From NCBI GenBank assembly GCA_004010835.2, contig CP030868.2:310001-374000 (forward strand): a DNA stretch of 64,000 bases. Direction: 5' to 3'. This document shows positions 41,596 to 52,112 of the stretch, one piece after another (position 1 is the stretch's first letter; the number at the start of each line of letters is the position of its first letter). The DNA is from Oenococcus sp. UCMA 16435. GTDB lineage: Bacteria > Bacillota > Bacilli > Lactobacillales > Lactobacillaceae. The translations under genes were made by a program, and so were the position numbers. Below the pieces are notes generated by a model. That model ran no database searches and was not told the origin of the DNA. It saw only the letters and a list, made by a program, of their open reading frames with translations.

Positions 41596-43254
41596 TTACT
41601 TCTTATAAGCCTTCCAGAAGTAATATTGAGCACCAGATGAGAAATACTGAACACCTTTAACCTTTGGATTTGAAAGAATCGCTGTGTTGACCCAATCAAC
41701 AGGATTAGCGCCAGCATTTTTATAAAGAACTTTTTCAGCCTTAACTTCATCAGCAGTCCGCTTAGTATCACTCAAAGCATTTTTATCAGAAGCATTGTTA
41801 ATAAGCGTGTCATATTCTTTATTTGACCAACTGCCATCATTGTTGGAACCACCGGTAACAAACATGTTCAAGAATGTTAATGGTTCAGAATAATCAGCAC
41901 CCCAAGCTGCTAGCACAACGTCGAAATTATGATTTTCCTGATCAAGCAAACGCTGTTTGAATGGAACCAATTTCTCTTTAACCGTCAAACCAGGTAATTC
42001 TGACCATGATTGTTGCAGTGTATCAAGAGTCGACTTAGTCGATGTTGAATCAGATGATCCTTCAATTGTCAAGGTCAGCTTCTTCAAACCAGCTTCCTTC
42101 ATACCTTCGGCAAATAGTTTCTTTGCCTTTTTAATGTTGTAAGCATAAGCGGTCGCCTTAGCTGCTGCTTTAGCAAAATCTCCACCAGTAGCTGTCTTAG
42201 CCAAACCAGCCGGAGTTAAACCAGTAGCAGCCGAATCAAGCCCTTCGGAAATCGAACTGGCAATTGTCTTGCGGTCAGTAGCCAAGTTCAACGCTTGACG
42301 AATCTTAGTATTGGTCAAGCCCTTCACTTTACCGGTCTGATTGTATTCAACATAAGCAGTTTCAGATTCGTTATAAATTTTTAAATCTTTTGACTTTTTA
42401 TACTTCTTGATCTGCTGTGGCGTAGTTAACGAAACCTGGTCAAGTTCCCCTTTATTATAGAGAGCCAAGGCTGCAGTTGTATCAGTTACAACTTGGAAAT
42501 CAACACCTTTGTTTTTAACAGCTTTGGCATCCCAATAATTCTTGTTTGGAACCAACTTGAATTTCTTGTTTGATCCATTCCAACCTTCAAATTTATATGG
42601 GCCGCTATAAACCTGCTTAGAAGAACTGGTACCAACCTTGCTTCCCAAACTCGATTCAAACTTCTTATCTTGAGCGAAGAAGACTGGAAAGGCCATTAGA
42701 TTCTGGAACTGAGGCATCGGGTGCTCCAAGGTAACAACCAATGTAGTTTTGTTGGTCGCTTTAATCCCCAAAGAACTCAAATCCTTGTCTTTACCAGAAT
42801 TAATTGCATCAGCGTTTTTAATTCCAGAATAGATGTAAGCATACTGACTTGCGGTTTTCGGATTAACAGTTCGCTGCCAGGCATAAACGAAATCTTCAGC
42901 CGTTAAAGCGTCCCCATTAGACCATTTCAAACCCTTACGCAAATGGAAGGTCCAAGTCAATCCATCTTTAGAATGTGACCAGGTTTTGGCCAAACCAGCC
43001 GTTGGTGCACCACTGGATGTCCGAGAAAGCAATCCCTGTTGGACATTGGCTGCCACTTCAAATGCATAAGTATCAGTCATTTGTGACAAATCCTGAGTTG
43101 TCATATCAACTGGTAAATATTCATTTAGAACATTAGAAGTAGATGATTTCTTGCCCAAAGTCGCATATCCCGCAACTCCGCCAACAACAATCACTGCCGC
43201 CAGAGCCGTGATACCGACTTTTTTACCGGTTGACATCTTTTTCTTTCTTGCCAT
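41596..43254 (-). CDS. oppA: Oligopeptide-binding protein OppA, copy 2 (membrane-anchored, no lipobox)
   Basis: A 552-residue paralogue of copies 1 and 3 with the same basic N-terminus, membrane helix and no cysteine. The peptide-binding domains differ mainly in the variable loops (for example residues 45-75 and 330-400), as expected for paralogues with different peptide preference. GGGGAGGA precedes the ATG. The leader carries a TTCTCATT/AATGAGAA hairpin, and a TTGATT-18-TATAAT promoter lies upstream. Confidence 0.93.
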   Translation of the reverse strand: MARKKKMSTGKKVGITALAAVIVVGGVAGYATLGKKSSTSNVLNEYLPVDMTTQDLSQMTDTYAFEVAANVQQGLLSRTSSGAPTAGLAKTWSHSKDGLTWTFHLRKGLKWSNGDALTAEDFVYAWQRTVNPKTASQYAYIYSGIKNADAINSGKDKDLSSLGIKATNKTTLVVTLEHPMPQFQNLMAFPVFFAQDKKFESSLGSKVGTSSSKQVYSGPYKFEGWNGSNKKFKLVPNKNYWDAKAVKNKGVDFQVVTDTTAALALYNKGELDQVSLTTPQQIKKYKKSKDLKIYNESETAYVEYNQTGKVKGLTNTKIRQALNLATDRKTIASSISEGLDSAATGLTPAGLAKTATGGDFAKAAAKATAYAYNIKKAKKLFAEGMKEAGLKKLTLTIEGSSDSTSTKSTLDTLQQSWSELPGLTVKEKLVPFKQRLLDQENHNFDVVLAAWGADYSEPLTFLNMFVTGGSNNDGSWSNKEYDTLINNASDKNALSDTKRTADEVKAEKVLYKNAGANPVDWVNTAILSNPKVKGVQYFSSGAQYYFWKAYKK

Positions 43255-43311
43255 TAGTAATTTATCCTCCCCGTTCTCATTAATTTAATTAAATGAGAAT
43301 AAAACTGAATT

Positions 43312-43341
43312 ATTATATGCGCTAATCTTTTCGGAAATCAA
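43312..43341 (-). promoter_or_regulatory. Promoter of oppA copy 2
   Basis: On the minus strand TTGATT (43341-43336), 18 bases, TATAAT (43317-43312). The same boxes and spacing recur upstream of copy 3. Confidence 0.75.
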
Positions 43342-43397
43342 GCAAGATGTTAGTTTTTTTGACAATAATCTTCGGCTTTTCCGACCGATTTCTTAAT

Positions 43398-45065
43398 CTA
43401 TTTCTTCGAAATATACGCATACATGTAATAACTGCCTGCGCCAGAAGAGAAATTGAGAATTCCCTTAACTTTTGGATTCGTTAGAACCGGTGAATTAACC
43501 CAATAAACAGGATTAACGGCAGAATTCTGATAAAGAATCTTTTCCGCCTTAACCTCATCAGCAATTCTCGCCTTACTATTCAAAGCATCTTTGTTCTCTG
43601 CATCATTAATTGCTTGATCATAATCTTTGTTAACCCACTGGCCGTCATTATTCGGCGAATCGGAAGTAAACAAACCAAGGAAAGTAGTTGCCTCAGCATA
43701 ATCAGCAATCCAATCGCTTAACATAACTTGAAAATTTCCATTGGCTGCATCTTGTAAACGCTGCTTAAATGGAACGAATTTTTCTTTAACAGTCAGACCA
43801 GGAAGTTCCGACCACGATTGTTGAATTGTATCCAAAGTGGATTTCGAAGTAACTGAACTCGAAGTACCTTCAACTGTTAACGTCAGTTTCTTCAAACCAG
43901 CTTCCTTCATACCTTCGGCAAATAGTTTCTTTGCCTTTTTAATGTTGTACGTATAGCCAGTAACTTTTGCTGCTGCCTTGGAAAAATCGCCACCAGTTGA
44001 AGTAAGTGCTAAACCAGCCGGAGTAATTCCAGTAGCAGCAGAATCGAGGCCTTCGGAAACTGCTTTCGCAATTCCTTTACGATCAGTAGCCAAGTTCAAC
44101 GCTTCACGAATCTTGGCATTAGTCAAGCCTTTGACCTTACCGTTCTGGTTATATTCCATATACAACGTTTCCGATGAATTGTAAATTTTCAAATCTTTAG
44201 AATTTTTATATTTTTTGATCTGCTCAGGGGTCGTTAGAGAAACCGAATCCAGTTCGTCTTTTTTATACATTGCTAAAGAAGCGGTTGGATCAGTGATAAC
44301 TTGAAAATCGACACCTTTGTTTTTAACAGCCTTGGCATCCCAGTAGTTCTTGTTTGGAACTAATTTGAACTTTTTGTTCGAGCCATTCCAACCAACAAAC
44401 TTATACGGACCATCATAGACTTGTTTGGAAGAACTGGTACCAACCTTCTTGCCCAAAGTTTTCTCAAATTTTTCATCTTGAGCAAAGAAGACTGGGAAAG
44501 CCATTAGGTTCTCAAATTGTGGCATTGGATGCGACAATGTGACCACGATAGTAGCCTTGCCCTTTGCTTTAATTCCAAGTGAACTTAAATCTTTATCTTT
44601 GCCAGAATTAATTGCATCAGCATTCTTTATTCCGGAATAGATGTAAGCGTATTGACTGGCTGTCTTTGGATTAACGGTTCGCTGCCAGGCATAAACGAAA
44701 TCCGATGCGGTAAGTGCATCGCCGTTAGACCACTTCAACCCCTTGCGTAAATGGAAAGTCCAAGTAAGACCGTCTTTAGAATGTGACCAAGTCTTTGCAA
44801 GACCAGCTTTTGGCGAACCATTGCTCTTTCGAGAAAGCAGCCCTTCTTGAGAATTGGCTGCAATCAGAAATGCATAACTATCTGTCATCTGTGACAAATC
44901 CTGAGTCGTCATATCTTCCCCAAGATATTCATTCAACACATTCGTATTAGATGAGCTGCTTTTAAGCAGCGCACTCGATCCAAAAATGCCACCGATAACT
45001 ATCACAGCTGCTAAAGCTGCAATACCAACTTTTTTGCTGGTCGACATTTTTTTCTTTCTTGCCAT
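43398..45065 (-). CDS. oppA: Oligopeptide-binding protein OppA, copy 3 (membrane-anchored, no lipobox)
   Basis: A 555-residue paralogue, the most divergent of the three adjacent copies (SSNTNVLNEYLGEDMTTQDL, and a changed C-terminal half around residues 430-480). Basic start, membrane helix, no cysteine. GGAAGGAG precedes the ATG, with a TTTTCAT/ATGAAAA hairpin just upstream. It is the first gene of the Opp locus in the direction of transcription and has its own promoter. Confidence 0.93.
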   Translation of the reverse strand: MARKKKMSTSKKVGIAALAAVIVIGGIFGSSALLKSSSSNTNVLNEYLGEDMTTQDLSQMTDSYAFLIAANSQEGLLSRKSNGSPKAGLAKTWSHSKDGLTWTFHLRKGLKWSNGDALTASDFVYAWQRTVNPKTASQYAYIYSGIKNADAINSGKDKDLSSLGIKAKGKATIVVTLSHPMPQFENLMAFPVFFAQDEKFEKTLGKKVGTSSSKQVYDGPYKFVGWNGSNKKFKLVPNKNYWDAKAVKNKGVDFQVITDPTASLAMYKKDELDSVSLTTPEQIKKYKNSKDLKIYNSSETLYMEYNQNGKVKGLTNAKIREALNLATDRKGIAKAVSEGLDSAATGITPAGLALTSTGGDFSKAAAKVTGYTYNIKKAKKLFAEGMKEAGLKKLTLTVEGTSSSVTSKSTLDTIQQSWSELPGLTVKEKFVPFKQRLQDAANGNFQVMLSDWIADYAEATTFLGLFTSDSPNNDGQWVNKDYDQAINDAENKDALNSKARIADEVKAEKILYQNSAVNPVYWVNSPVLTNPKVKGILNFSSGAGSYYMYAYISKK

Positions 45066-45124
45066 TAATAAAACTTCTTCTCCTTCCTTTTCATCAAATA
45101 ATTAAATGAAAATAAAATTGCGTT

Positions 45125-45154
45125 ATTATATGCTCTATTCGCGCTTAAAATCAA
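45125..45154 (-). promoter_or_regulatory. Promoter of oppA copy 3
   Basis: On the minus strand TTGATT (45154-45149), 18 bases, TATAAT (45130-45125), about 60 bases before the start codon. Confidence 0.75.
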
Positions 45155-45211
45155 GGGAGATGTCAGCTTTATTAACAAAAATATTCGGATTTCAGACTCA
45201 AAAAAGAAATA

Positions 45212-45236
45212 AAAAAGCCGATATAATCGGCTTTTT
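45212..45236 (-). terminator. Terminator of leuS
   Basis: AAAAAGCCGAT paired with ATCGGCTTTTT (45212-45222 and 45226-45236), loop of 3, T residues on either strand. It separates leuS from the Opp locus, both on the minus strand. Confidence 0.9.
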
Positions 45237-45332
45237 CGCGTTTTTGAATACTTTTATTACAATTTCAAAAAACAAATAAATTTAGCCATAAAAATAAAAA
45301 AATAACAATTTTATTTGTAATCTTTTAAAAAA

Positions 45333-47765
45333 TTATTTAACGACTATATTAATAATTTTTCCTGGAATTGCGATAATTTTAACAATAATTTTATCGATAA
45401 TTTGTTTTTTAACTTCAGGGTTGTCAGTTGCCATTTTAGCCAGATCATCGCGAGAAATATCAATTGGCGTGTCAATCTTCGCTCGAACCTTTCCATTAAT
45501 CTGAACAGCCATCTCAATCTGCTTTTCAACAATTTGGCTTTCATCATAAGTTGGCCAATTTGCATAAGTAATTGTTTCTTGATGTCCCATTCGTTGCCAA
45601 AGTTCCTCGGTTATATGCGGAGCGACAGGATTAAGCAGCTGCAAGAAGGCATTCATATATCTTTTCGGCAATTTTTCAGCTTTAAAAGTCTCGTTAATGA
45701 AAACCATCATCTGTGAAATAGCTGTATTAAAATGCATTGCTGCATAGTCTTCGGTAACCTTTTTAACAGTCTGGTTGAAAACCTTGTCAAGTCGATGATC
45801 GTTCTCGTTAACGATTATCGGATTAATACCATCTCCATCATTAGTAAAAATTCGCCATACACGATCCAAATAACGCCTTATACCAGCCAGACTGTCAGTA
45901 TTCCAAGGTTTTGACTGCGTCAACGGGCCCATAAACATCTCATAAACACGCAAAGCATCTGCACCATAGGTGTCGACTATTTCATCGGGATTAACAACAT
46001 TTCCTTTTGATTTAGACATCTTTTCATGGTTCGTACCAAGAATCATCCCTTGGTTGACAAGCTTTTGAAAGGGTTCTTTAGTTGGCACAACACCTAAATC
46101 ATATAAGAATTTATGCCAAAAACGCGCGTAAAGCAGGTGCAAAACAGCATGTTCCGCTCCGCCTACATAAAGATCGACATTCATCCAATACTTTAATTTT
46201 TCTGGATCAGCAAGGACTTGATCGTTATGTGGATCAATGTATCTTAAGAAATACCATGACGACCCGGCCCATTGAGGCATTGTATTTGTCTCGCGGCGCC
46301 CCTTCATTCCGTCTTCACGAGTAACCTCTAACCATTTTTTATCATTAGCCAATGGTGATTCACCAGTACCAGATGGCTTCATTTGTTCCTTACTCAAATG
46401 CGGTAATCGTAATGGCAATTTGTCTTCTGGAATTAATGTTTGCGTTCCATCTTCCCAGTGAATTACAGGAATTGGTTCACCCCAATAACGTTGGCGAGAG
46501 AAAATCCAGTCACGAAGTTTGTAATTAATTTGTTTATGGCCAAAATGACGTTCTTCCAGCCAATCAATAATCATTTCAATCGCCTGTTTTTTATTCAAAC
46601 CATCCAAAAAAACAGAATTTACATGGGTTCCATCCCCTGTAAAAGCTTCTTTTGAAATATCGCCGCCCTTGATGACTTGCTTAATTGGTAAATTAAATTT
46701 TTTTGCAAATTCGTAATCACGTGTATCATGAGCTGGAACGGCCATTATCGCACCAGTCCCATAACTTGACAAAACATAGTCAGCAATCCAAATCGGTATT
46801 TTTTCTCCATTAACCGGATTAATTCCATAAGCACCAGTAAAGGCTCCGGTCTTTTCTCGATTAAGATCGGTCCGCTCCAAATCAGATTTTGAAGCAATCT
46901 TCGCTTTGTAAGCGTCGACATTGGCCTTACATTCGCTAGTTGTAATTCTATCGACCAAATCATGCTCAGGGGCTAAAACCATGTAAGAGGCACCAAATAA
47001 TGTATCTGGACGTGTAGTATAGACCTCCACTTGATCATCGGTTTTTCCGTCAACTTTAAAAAATACTGCCGCACCGACTGACTTGCCAATCCAATTCCGT
47101 TGCTGTTCTTTAATGGCATCGGGCCAATCAAGATCATTCAAATCAGAAAGCAGGCGTTCGGCATATTTGGTAATTCTTAAAACCCACTGCTTCATCGGAA
47201 CACGGTATACCGGATAACCGCCACGTTCGGTTTTTCCGTCAATGACCTCTTCATTGGCAACAACGATTCCACCGCCAGGAAAATCAGGTGCCCAATTGAC
47301 CATAATCTCATCTTCGTAAGCAAGGCCCTTTTTATAAAGCTGTTCGAAAATCCACTGAGTCCATTTGTAATACTCTGGATCAGTTGTATTTATTTCACGG
47401 TCCCAATCATAAGAAAAACCAAGCGATTTAACCTGTTTTTTAAAATGTTTAATGTTTTCATTTGTAAAATCAGCCGGATTATGGCCGGTTTTAATCGCAT
47501 ATTGTTCGGCAGGAAGCCCAAAAGCATCCCAACCCATGGGCTGCAGAACATTAAAGCCGCGCATTCGATTAAAGCGGGCCATAATATCGGTAGCTGTATA
47601 CGATTCAGGATGCCCGACATGCAAGCCCTGCCCTGAAGGATAAGGAAACATATTCATAACATAATACTTTGGTTTTCCAGAACTTTCCGGGGCCGTTTTA
47701 AATGTTTTATGTTCGTCCCAGTATGTTTGCCACCTTTTTTCAATTGCTTTGTGATCGTAACTCAT
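45333..47765 (-). CDS. leuS: Leucyl-tRNA synthetase
   Basis: An 810-residue class I aminoacyl-tRNA synthetase that charges tRNA-Leu. It has the HIGH-type motif (HVGH in [13 protein letters not shown]), a CP1 editing domain with [18 protein letters not shown], the KMSKS motif ([15 protein letters not shown]) and the anticodon-binding C-terminal domain. The ATG at 47765 ([13 protein letters not shown]) follows GGGAG by 5 bases and is where the family starts; a longer frame from 47867 runs back into the leader RNA. A T-box leader controls it. Confidence 0.97.
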   Translation of the reverse strand: MSYDHKAIEKRWQTYWDEHKTFKTAPESSGKPKYYVMNMFPYPSGQGLHVGHPESYTATDIMARFNRMRGFNVLQPMGWDAFGLPAEQYAIKTGHNPADFTNENIKHFKKQVKSLGFSYDWDREINTTDPEYYKWTQWIFEQLYKKGLAYEDEIMVNWAPDFPGGGIVVANEEVIDGKTERGGYPVYRVPMKQWVLRITKYAERLLSDLNDLDWPDAIKEQQRNWIGKSVGAAVFFKVDGKTDDQVEVYTTRPDTLFGASYMVLAPEHDLVDRITTSECKANVDAYKAKIASKSDLERTDLNREKTGAFTGAYGINPVNGEKIPIWIADYVLSSYGTGAIMAVPAHDTRDYEFAKKFNLPIKQVIKGGDISKEAFTGDGTHVNSVFLDGLNKKQAIEMIIDWLEERHFGHKQINYKLRDWIFSRQRYWGEPIPVIHWEDGTQTLIPEDKLPLRLPHLSKEQMKPSGTGESPLANDKKWLEVTREDGMKGRRETNTMPQWAGSSWYFLRYIDPHNDQVLADPEKLKYWMNVDLYVGGAEHAVLHLLYARFWHKFLYDLGVVPTKEPFQKLVNQGMILGTNHEKMSKSKGNVVNPDEIVDTYGADALRVYEMFMGPLTQSKPWNTDSLAGIRRYLDRVWRIFTNDGDGINPIIVNENDHRLDKVFNQTVKKVTEDYAAMHFNTAISQMMVFINETFKAEKLPKRYMNAFLQLLNPVAPHITEELWQRMGHQETITYANWPTYDESQIVEKQIEMAVQINGKVRAKIDTPIDISRDDLAKMATDNPEVKKQIIDKIIVKIIAIPGKIINIVVK

Positions 47766-47800
47766 AAAAACTCCCATTTTATTTCTAAGATTGATGGACA

Positions 47801-47985
47801 AAAAAATCCGCCTGTAAAAACAACAGGACGGATTTCCGCGGTACCACCTGAATTCGCTAGAGCGCACTCAATATAAATTAATTAAAATCATCAGCCGAGT
47901 TCAACCTAAGATCTTGTAAACTTCCATCTAACGTTTACTTTCTGTAAAAACCTCTAATCTACTACTGCTAATTGTGTTTATTATA
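47801..47985 (-). promoter_or_regulatory. T-box leader of leuS
   Basis: On the minus strand the T-box sequence AGGTGGTACCGCGG (47849-47836) is followed at once by a terminator (stem AAATCCG...CGGATTT, 47804-47835, then six T). TATAAT lies at 47985-47980. Uncharged tRNA-Leu would pair with the T-box and allow read-through. A CTC in GAACTCGG (about 47897-47899) is a candidate specifier codon; that assignment is tentative. Confidence 0.92.
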
Positions 47986-47987
47986 GC

Positions 47988-49154
47988 TTAATTTGCCATA
48001 AGAGCTTTAATTTTTTCAACTTGATCAAGTTTCTCCCAAGGAAGATCCAGATCAGATCTACCAAAATGACCAAAAGCAGCCGTTTGTAAATAAATAGGAC
48101 GCCGTAAATCAAGTTGATTAATAATTGACAAAGGCCGAAAATCAAAAACCTGTTCGACAATTGAATAAATTTTATCAAGTGAAACTTTTTCTGTTCCAAA
48201 AGTATCAAGATCAATCGAAACTGGTCGAGCCACACCAATTGCATAGCCAATCTGAATTTCAAGCTTATCAGCTAAACCAGCTGCCACTAAATTCTTAGCA
48301 ACATAACGTGCGTAATAGGCACCTGATCGATCAACCTTTGTAGCATCCTTGCCGGAAAAAGCACCACCACCATGATGAGCAGCTCCGCCATATGTATCAA
48401 CAATTATCTTTCTTCCTGTTAAACCAGAATCTGCTTGTGGTCCACCCAACGACCATAATCCGGACGGATTAATGAAAAACTTTGTATTTTCATCGACTAA
48501 TTCCGTTGGCAGCACAGGAGCAATAATATCTTTACTAATGCGTGCACGCAAATCTTCCAACTCCATACCTTCGACATGTTGTGCAGAAAGGACAACCGCC
48601 GAAATACGTTTTGGACGATCATCGTCACCGTATTCAACAGAAACCTCACCTTTTCCATCAGGACGTAAATAACTTGTCGATCCGCCCGCTTCACGGACAG
48701 TCTTAAGTTGTTTCATCAACTTATGGGAAAGCTGTAATGCTAATGGAATGTAGTCGCTGGTCTCATTATTTGCATAACCATAAATAATTCCTTGATCGCC
48801 AGCTCCAATTTGATCTGGATCATCTTCCGCCTGGTCGACAGCGCTTGAAATTTCTGCTGATTGTTCAACAATTTTATTAGAAATATTTACAGAATCATAA
48901 GTGAAACCTAATTTCGGTTCAACATAGCCAATTTTTCTAATGGTATCAGTAGCAACATCTCTAACGTTTACATAAGCTTTCGTCGATAATTCACCAAAAA
49001 TAGAAACGTCCCCGGTCGAAACAGTAACCTCGATTGCGCTTCTCGCCAAGGGGTCCTGCTTTAGGACCTCATCTAAAATTGCGTCTGCAATCTGATCGGC
49101 AATCTTGTCCGGATGGCCAATTGCGACCGACTCGCTCGTAAAAAACTTTTTCAT
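47988..49154 (-). CDS. metK: S-adenosylmethionine synthetase
   Basis: A 388-residue tetrameric enzyme that makes SAM from methionine and [23 protein letters not shown] holds the catalytic histidine H14, [15 protein letters not shown] the ATP-binding hexapeptide region, and [19 protein letters not shown] the P-loop-like motif. The ribosome site is weak. A SAM-type riboswitch precedes it. leuS follows on the same strand but has its own promoter and T-box. Confidence 0.97.
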   Translation of the reverse strand: MKKFFTSESVAIGHPDKIADQIADAILDEVLKQDPLARSAIEVTVSTGDVSIFGELSTKAYVNVRDVATDTIRKIGYVEPKLGFTYDSVNISNKIVEQSAEISSAVDQAEDDPDQIGAGDQGIIYGYANNETSDYIPLALQLSHKLMKQLKTVREAGGSTSYLRPDGKGEVSVEYGDDDRPKRISAVVLSAQHVEGMELEDLRARISKDIIAPVLPTELVDENTKFFINPSGLWSLGGPQADSGLTGRKIIVDTYGGAAHHGGGAFSGKDATKVDRSGAYYARYVAKNLVAAGLADKLEIQIGYAIGVARPVSIDLDTFGTEKVSLDKIYSIVEQVFDFRPLSIINQLDLRRPIYLQTAAFGHFGRSDLDLPWEKLDQVEKIKALMAN

Positions 49155-49164
49155 AAATCAAAAT

Positions 49165-49300
49165 TCACTTTCTAACAAAAACAGGCCGATAGGAGTCTGT
49201 TTAGACTTAGACCCATCGCTTACCACTGGGGCACCTTGCGAAAACGCAGGTTGTCGGTAGTTCATCGGGTGGTATCCCTCACTACACTCTGAATAGGTTT
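49165..49300 (-). promoter_or_regulatory. SAM-I-type (S-box) riboswitch of metK
   Basis: Minus-strand landmarks in order: AGTGAGGGA, CCCGATGAA, ACCGACAACCTGCG, CGCAAGGTGCC and a CCCA/TGGG helix. These fit the S-box core (GAGGGA ... GATGAA ... GCAACC ... AAGGUGC). It ends in AAACAG/CTGTTT with TTTTTG (49202-49179), a terminator. It does not resemble the SMK (SAM-III) box usual on metK in lactic acid bacteria. SAM binding is inferred from the motif match. Confidence 0.75.
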
Positions 49301-49352
49301 TAACTGCAATTGTTAATTAAATTGTAGCGAATTTATTTTATAATTGCAGATT

Positions 49353-50099
49353 ATGAATAATATTCCTGTAAAAAAATCAGCCGATCTGCCTTTTTTGACA
49401 ATCTCATTCGCCTTGACAACAGCTATTTTCAACTTTATTTGGTGGTTTTACTTAAATATAAACAATGATCAACAAAACTTATTCAGTCAGGGTCAACAAA
49501 CAGAATTAAGTTTGCTATATACAATAAGTTTATCTACATGTATTTTTATCGGATTGAATAAAATTATTTCGACTCGCTGGCAATTAATTCCGATTTCTGT
49601 TGCTTTGGCCGTTGCATACTACATTGGCAGTCAGCAAAACTGGAAAGTGCTGTTCTTACTGCTATTATTTCCTCTTTTTTTAATTCTGCTGCCCCTAAAA
49701 AAACTAGGTTTAATATCTATCTACGGTCTAATAGATATTAGTTTCATGGCCGGTTTTGTTCTGCCATCAGTACTTCTTTATTTGCAAAACGGTCATTTTA
49801 CAAAAACTTTTCTTAATAACTTGTTTTTGTTAACCCTGACTTTTGCCTTTTTTCTGGTCGGAATATTTATTCCATCAAAAACACAAAAACTTTTGATCAG
49901 CTCTGCAAGCGGCATTGCTTTAATAGCTGATTGTTCCATAAACGATCTTAACGTCTGGTTTTTTGGAAATTTCATTCTAATCGTACTAACTTGGCTGTTT
50001 TTAAACAAATTAACTCTTCGCCAAAAATATCGATTACCCTTCTTTTCAATAATAATGATGTTTTCAAACTGTCTGACGATTTTCCAAATAAATGCTTAG
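49353..50099 (+). CDS. Multi-spanning membrane protein of unknown function
   Basis: A 248-residue protein with about seven or eight membrane helices and almost no soluble loops; family not recognised. The ATG at 49353 is preferred over a TTG three codons earlier. TATAAT (49339-49344) ends 8 bases before this ATG and there is no ribosome site, so the mRNA has a leader of about two bases. It is divergent from metK, and its stop touches the end of the convergent HAD gene. Confidence 0.6.
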   Translation: MNNIPVKKSADLPFLTISFALTTAIFNFIWWFYLNINNDQQNLFSQGQQTELSLLYTISLSTCIFIGLNKIISTRWQLIPISVALAVAYYIGSQQNWKVLFLLLLFPLFLILLPLKKLGLISIYGLIDISFMAGFVLPSVLLYLQNGHFTKTFLNNLFLLTLTFAFFLVGIFIPSKTQKLLISSASGIALIADCSINDLNVWFFGNFILIVLTWLFLNKLTLRQKYRLPFFSIIMMFSNCLTIFQINA

Positions 50100-50921
50100 T
50101 TAATTTTCACTCAATAGGCTATCAATCATATCCAAAACTCCATCGTGATTATTATCAAGCCGGGTTTTTAATTTGATTTTTTTATGCATCGAAGGTTCCG
50201 AATTAATCATTAAATAACTTTTCGGATAGTTCTTCAACATTTCCAAATCATTTTCATTGTCACCAAACGTGACAATTTGTTGGTCGGAGATCTTCCAACG
50301 CTTTTGAAGAAATTTTAGGCCAGTTGCCTTATTAGTGTTAGCTGCCAAGACATCGACATTACCAAAACCAGAACCGGTCGAATGAACTTCATCGCCAAAA
50401 ACTTGGCGTAAACGACTGACTTGTTTGGCAACATCGGCATTTTCCCAAAGAAAAGTAACTTCAAGAATTCTTTCATTGGTTTCCATCAATTTATTAATCT
50501 GTTCGATATCGTGATACCATTCGGAAATTTCCTTAATTAATTCCGGCGTCGCATGATTGGAAACATATGATTTTTTTAGTCCGGTCAAAATAACGAAATT
50601 ATTATCGGAATCAGGATTTTCAGCATTCCAATCAATTACTTTTTGGATCTGTTGGTCGGAAAGAAAAGCGGCGTGCACCAATTTATCGCAATCATAGGAA
50701 ACAGCACCATTTGAAGCGACATAACTAATTTGAAGGCCCTTTTCCAAAATTGGTTTAAAAATCTCTCTTAAATGAGAAATTTTATTTCCGGAAGCAGCAA
50801 CAAATCTTATATCGCGGCGTTGCATTTCTGATAGTTGCTCAGAAAAACGATCAATGTTGTAATTTTTGTCGTCACTCAAAAAAGTGCCATCCATATCACT
50901 TGCAATTACTTTTAGATCCAT
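50100..50921 (-). CDS. Cof-type HAD phosphatase
   Basis: A 273-residue HAD-superfamily hydrolase of the Cof/IIB group, which dephosphorylates small metabolites such as sugar phosphates or flavin precursors. Motif I is ASDMDGTFLSDD (8-19), motif II VAASGN, motif III a lysine near KATGLKFLQKR, and motif IV TFGDNENDLEML. The IIB cap domain lies between. GGAGG precedes the ATG. It stands alone. Confidence 0.9.
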   Translation of the reverse strand: MDLKVIASDMDGTFLSDDKNYNIDRFSEQLSEMQRRDIRFVAASGNKISHLREIFKPILEKGLQISYVASNGAVSYDCDKLVHAAFLSDQQIQKVIDWNAENPDSDNNFVILTGLKKSYVSNHATPELIKEISEWYHDIEQINKLMETNERILEVTFLWENADVAKQVSRLRQVFGDEVHSTGSGFGNVDVLAANTNKATGLKFLQKRWKISDQQIVTFGDNENDLEMLKNYPKSYLMINSEPSMHKKIKLKTRLDNNHDGVLDMIDSLLSEN

Positions 50922-51010
50922 ACCAGACCTCCAAAAAATGCCTCGGACAATTTTAACATACGCATAAGCAATACTTCAGAACAAATAAAACCAATGAGTT
51001 TTTAGAAAAA

Positions 51011-51964
51011 TCAAAACAGTTTAATCAAAGCAATTCCAATGATCATTGAAATAATTCCAAGAACTTGGACCGGAATAATCGGATTTCGCTTAGCAGCGAA
51101 CCAACCAAATTGATCAACAAGCATACTACCGACAATTTGACCAAGCAGAACGATAACGACTGTAAAACCAGTTCCGATCAAAGGCACCAGATATGCATTG
51201 CCAAGAACAAAAAGTGCCCCGATTAAACCACCAATCCAAATCCACCACGGAAATTTCCGAGTAAAAGCCGGTGCAAAATGATAACCATGTTCAACAACAG
51301 CAACAATTATCCAAAGTGCGATCGCACCAATTAAAAAGGAAACAAAAGCGGCTTTAACCGCCGAATTCAAAACTGTCCCTAAATGACCATTAATAGCTGT
51401 TTGCGATGCGCTGAACATCCCAGTAATAACACCACTTATCCTCCAAAACCATTGAGAATTTTTCTCAGGATTCTTTAAAACCGAATTATCAGAAATTATT
51501 TCTTTGCGGGCAAAAAATAGTTTTTGAGCGGAAATAGCTAAAAAAACACCAACCAAAACCATAAAAGCACCTAAAATACGTATTATATTGAGAACGTGAA
51601 TTGGTGAATTGAACCAACCAAAATTATCAATTAACATGCTCATAATGATTTGGCCGACAATCGGCATAATAACAGTCTGAACCCCACCGAGGTGTGGGAA
51701 AAGAAGAATATTACCGGTTAAATAAATAACACCAAGCAATCCGCCAATCCAAATCCACCAAGGTTGACTTTTAATTAAGCTAGCACTAACTCCTAACGAA
51801 TGAGTTGCCAATAAAGTAACGATGGCTAAAAAAATTGCTCCAATCGTAAATGAAGTCATCGATGAAAGCAGCGGTGAAGAAAAAGCATTGCGCAAGCGGG
51901 AATTTATCGCCGTTTGCATTGGTAGGCCAATCCCAATAGACAAACCAATAATAATTGAAAACAA
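51011..51964 (-). CDS. YdcZ/DUF606-type DMT transporter, two fused repeats
   Basis: A 317-residue membrane protein with about 10 helices made of two DUF606 repeats. The repeats share WWIWIGGLLGVIYLTGN / WWIWIGGLIGALFVLGN and VGQIIMSMLIDNFGWF / LGQIVGSMLVDQFGWF. Many DUF606 proteins are single 140-residue units, so this is a tandem duplication and fusion. A TTG start at 51964 is supported by AGGAG 8 bases upstream. Substrate unknown. Confidence 0.85.
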   Translation of the reverse strand: MFSIIIGLSIGIGLPMQTAINSRLRNAFSSPLLSSMTSFTIGAIFLAIVTLLATHSLGVSASLIKSQPWWIWIGGLLGVIYLTGNILLFPHLGGVQTVIMPIVGQIIMSMLIDNFGWFNSPIHVLNIIRILGAFMVLVGVFLAISAQKLFFARKEIISDNSVLKNPEKNSQWFWRISGVITGMFSASQTAINGHLGTVLNSAVKAAFVSFLIGAIALWIIVAVVEHGYHFAPAFTRKFPWWIWIGGLIGALFVLGNAYLVPLIGTGFTVVIVLLGQIVGSMLVDQFGWFAAKRNPIIPVQVLGIISMIIGIALIKLF

Positions 51965-52112
51965 TTTATGTACTCCTAATCTTTAATACTTACTTTTTAA
52001 CAGAAAAAGCTTCTGCCATTTTAACATTGATTCAAAAGATATTCTAAATTTGCTTAACGATAAAAATATTGAGATAACTTAACATCAATATAATGGATCT
52101 ATTCAAATAAAC

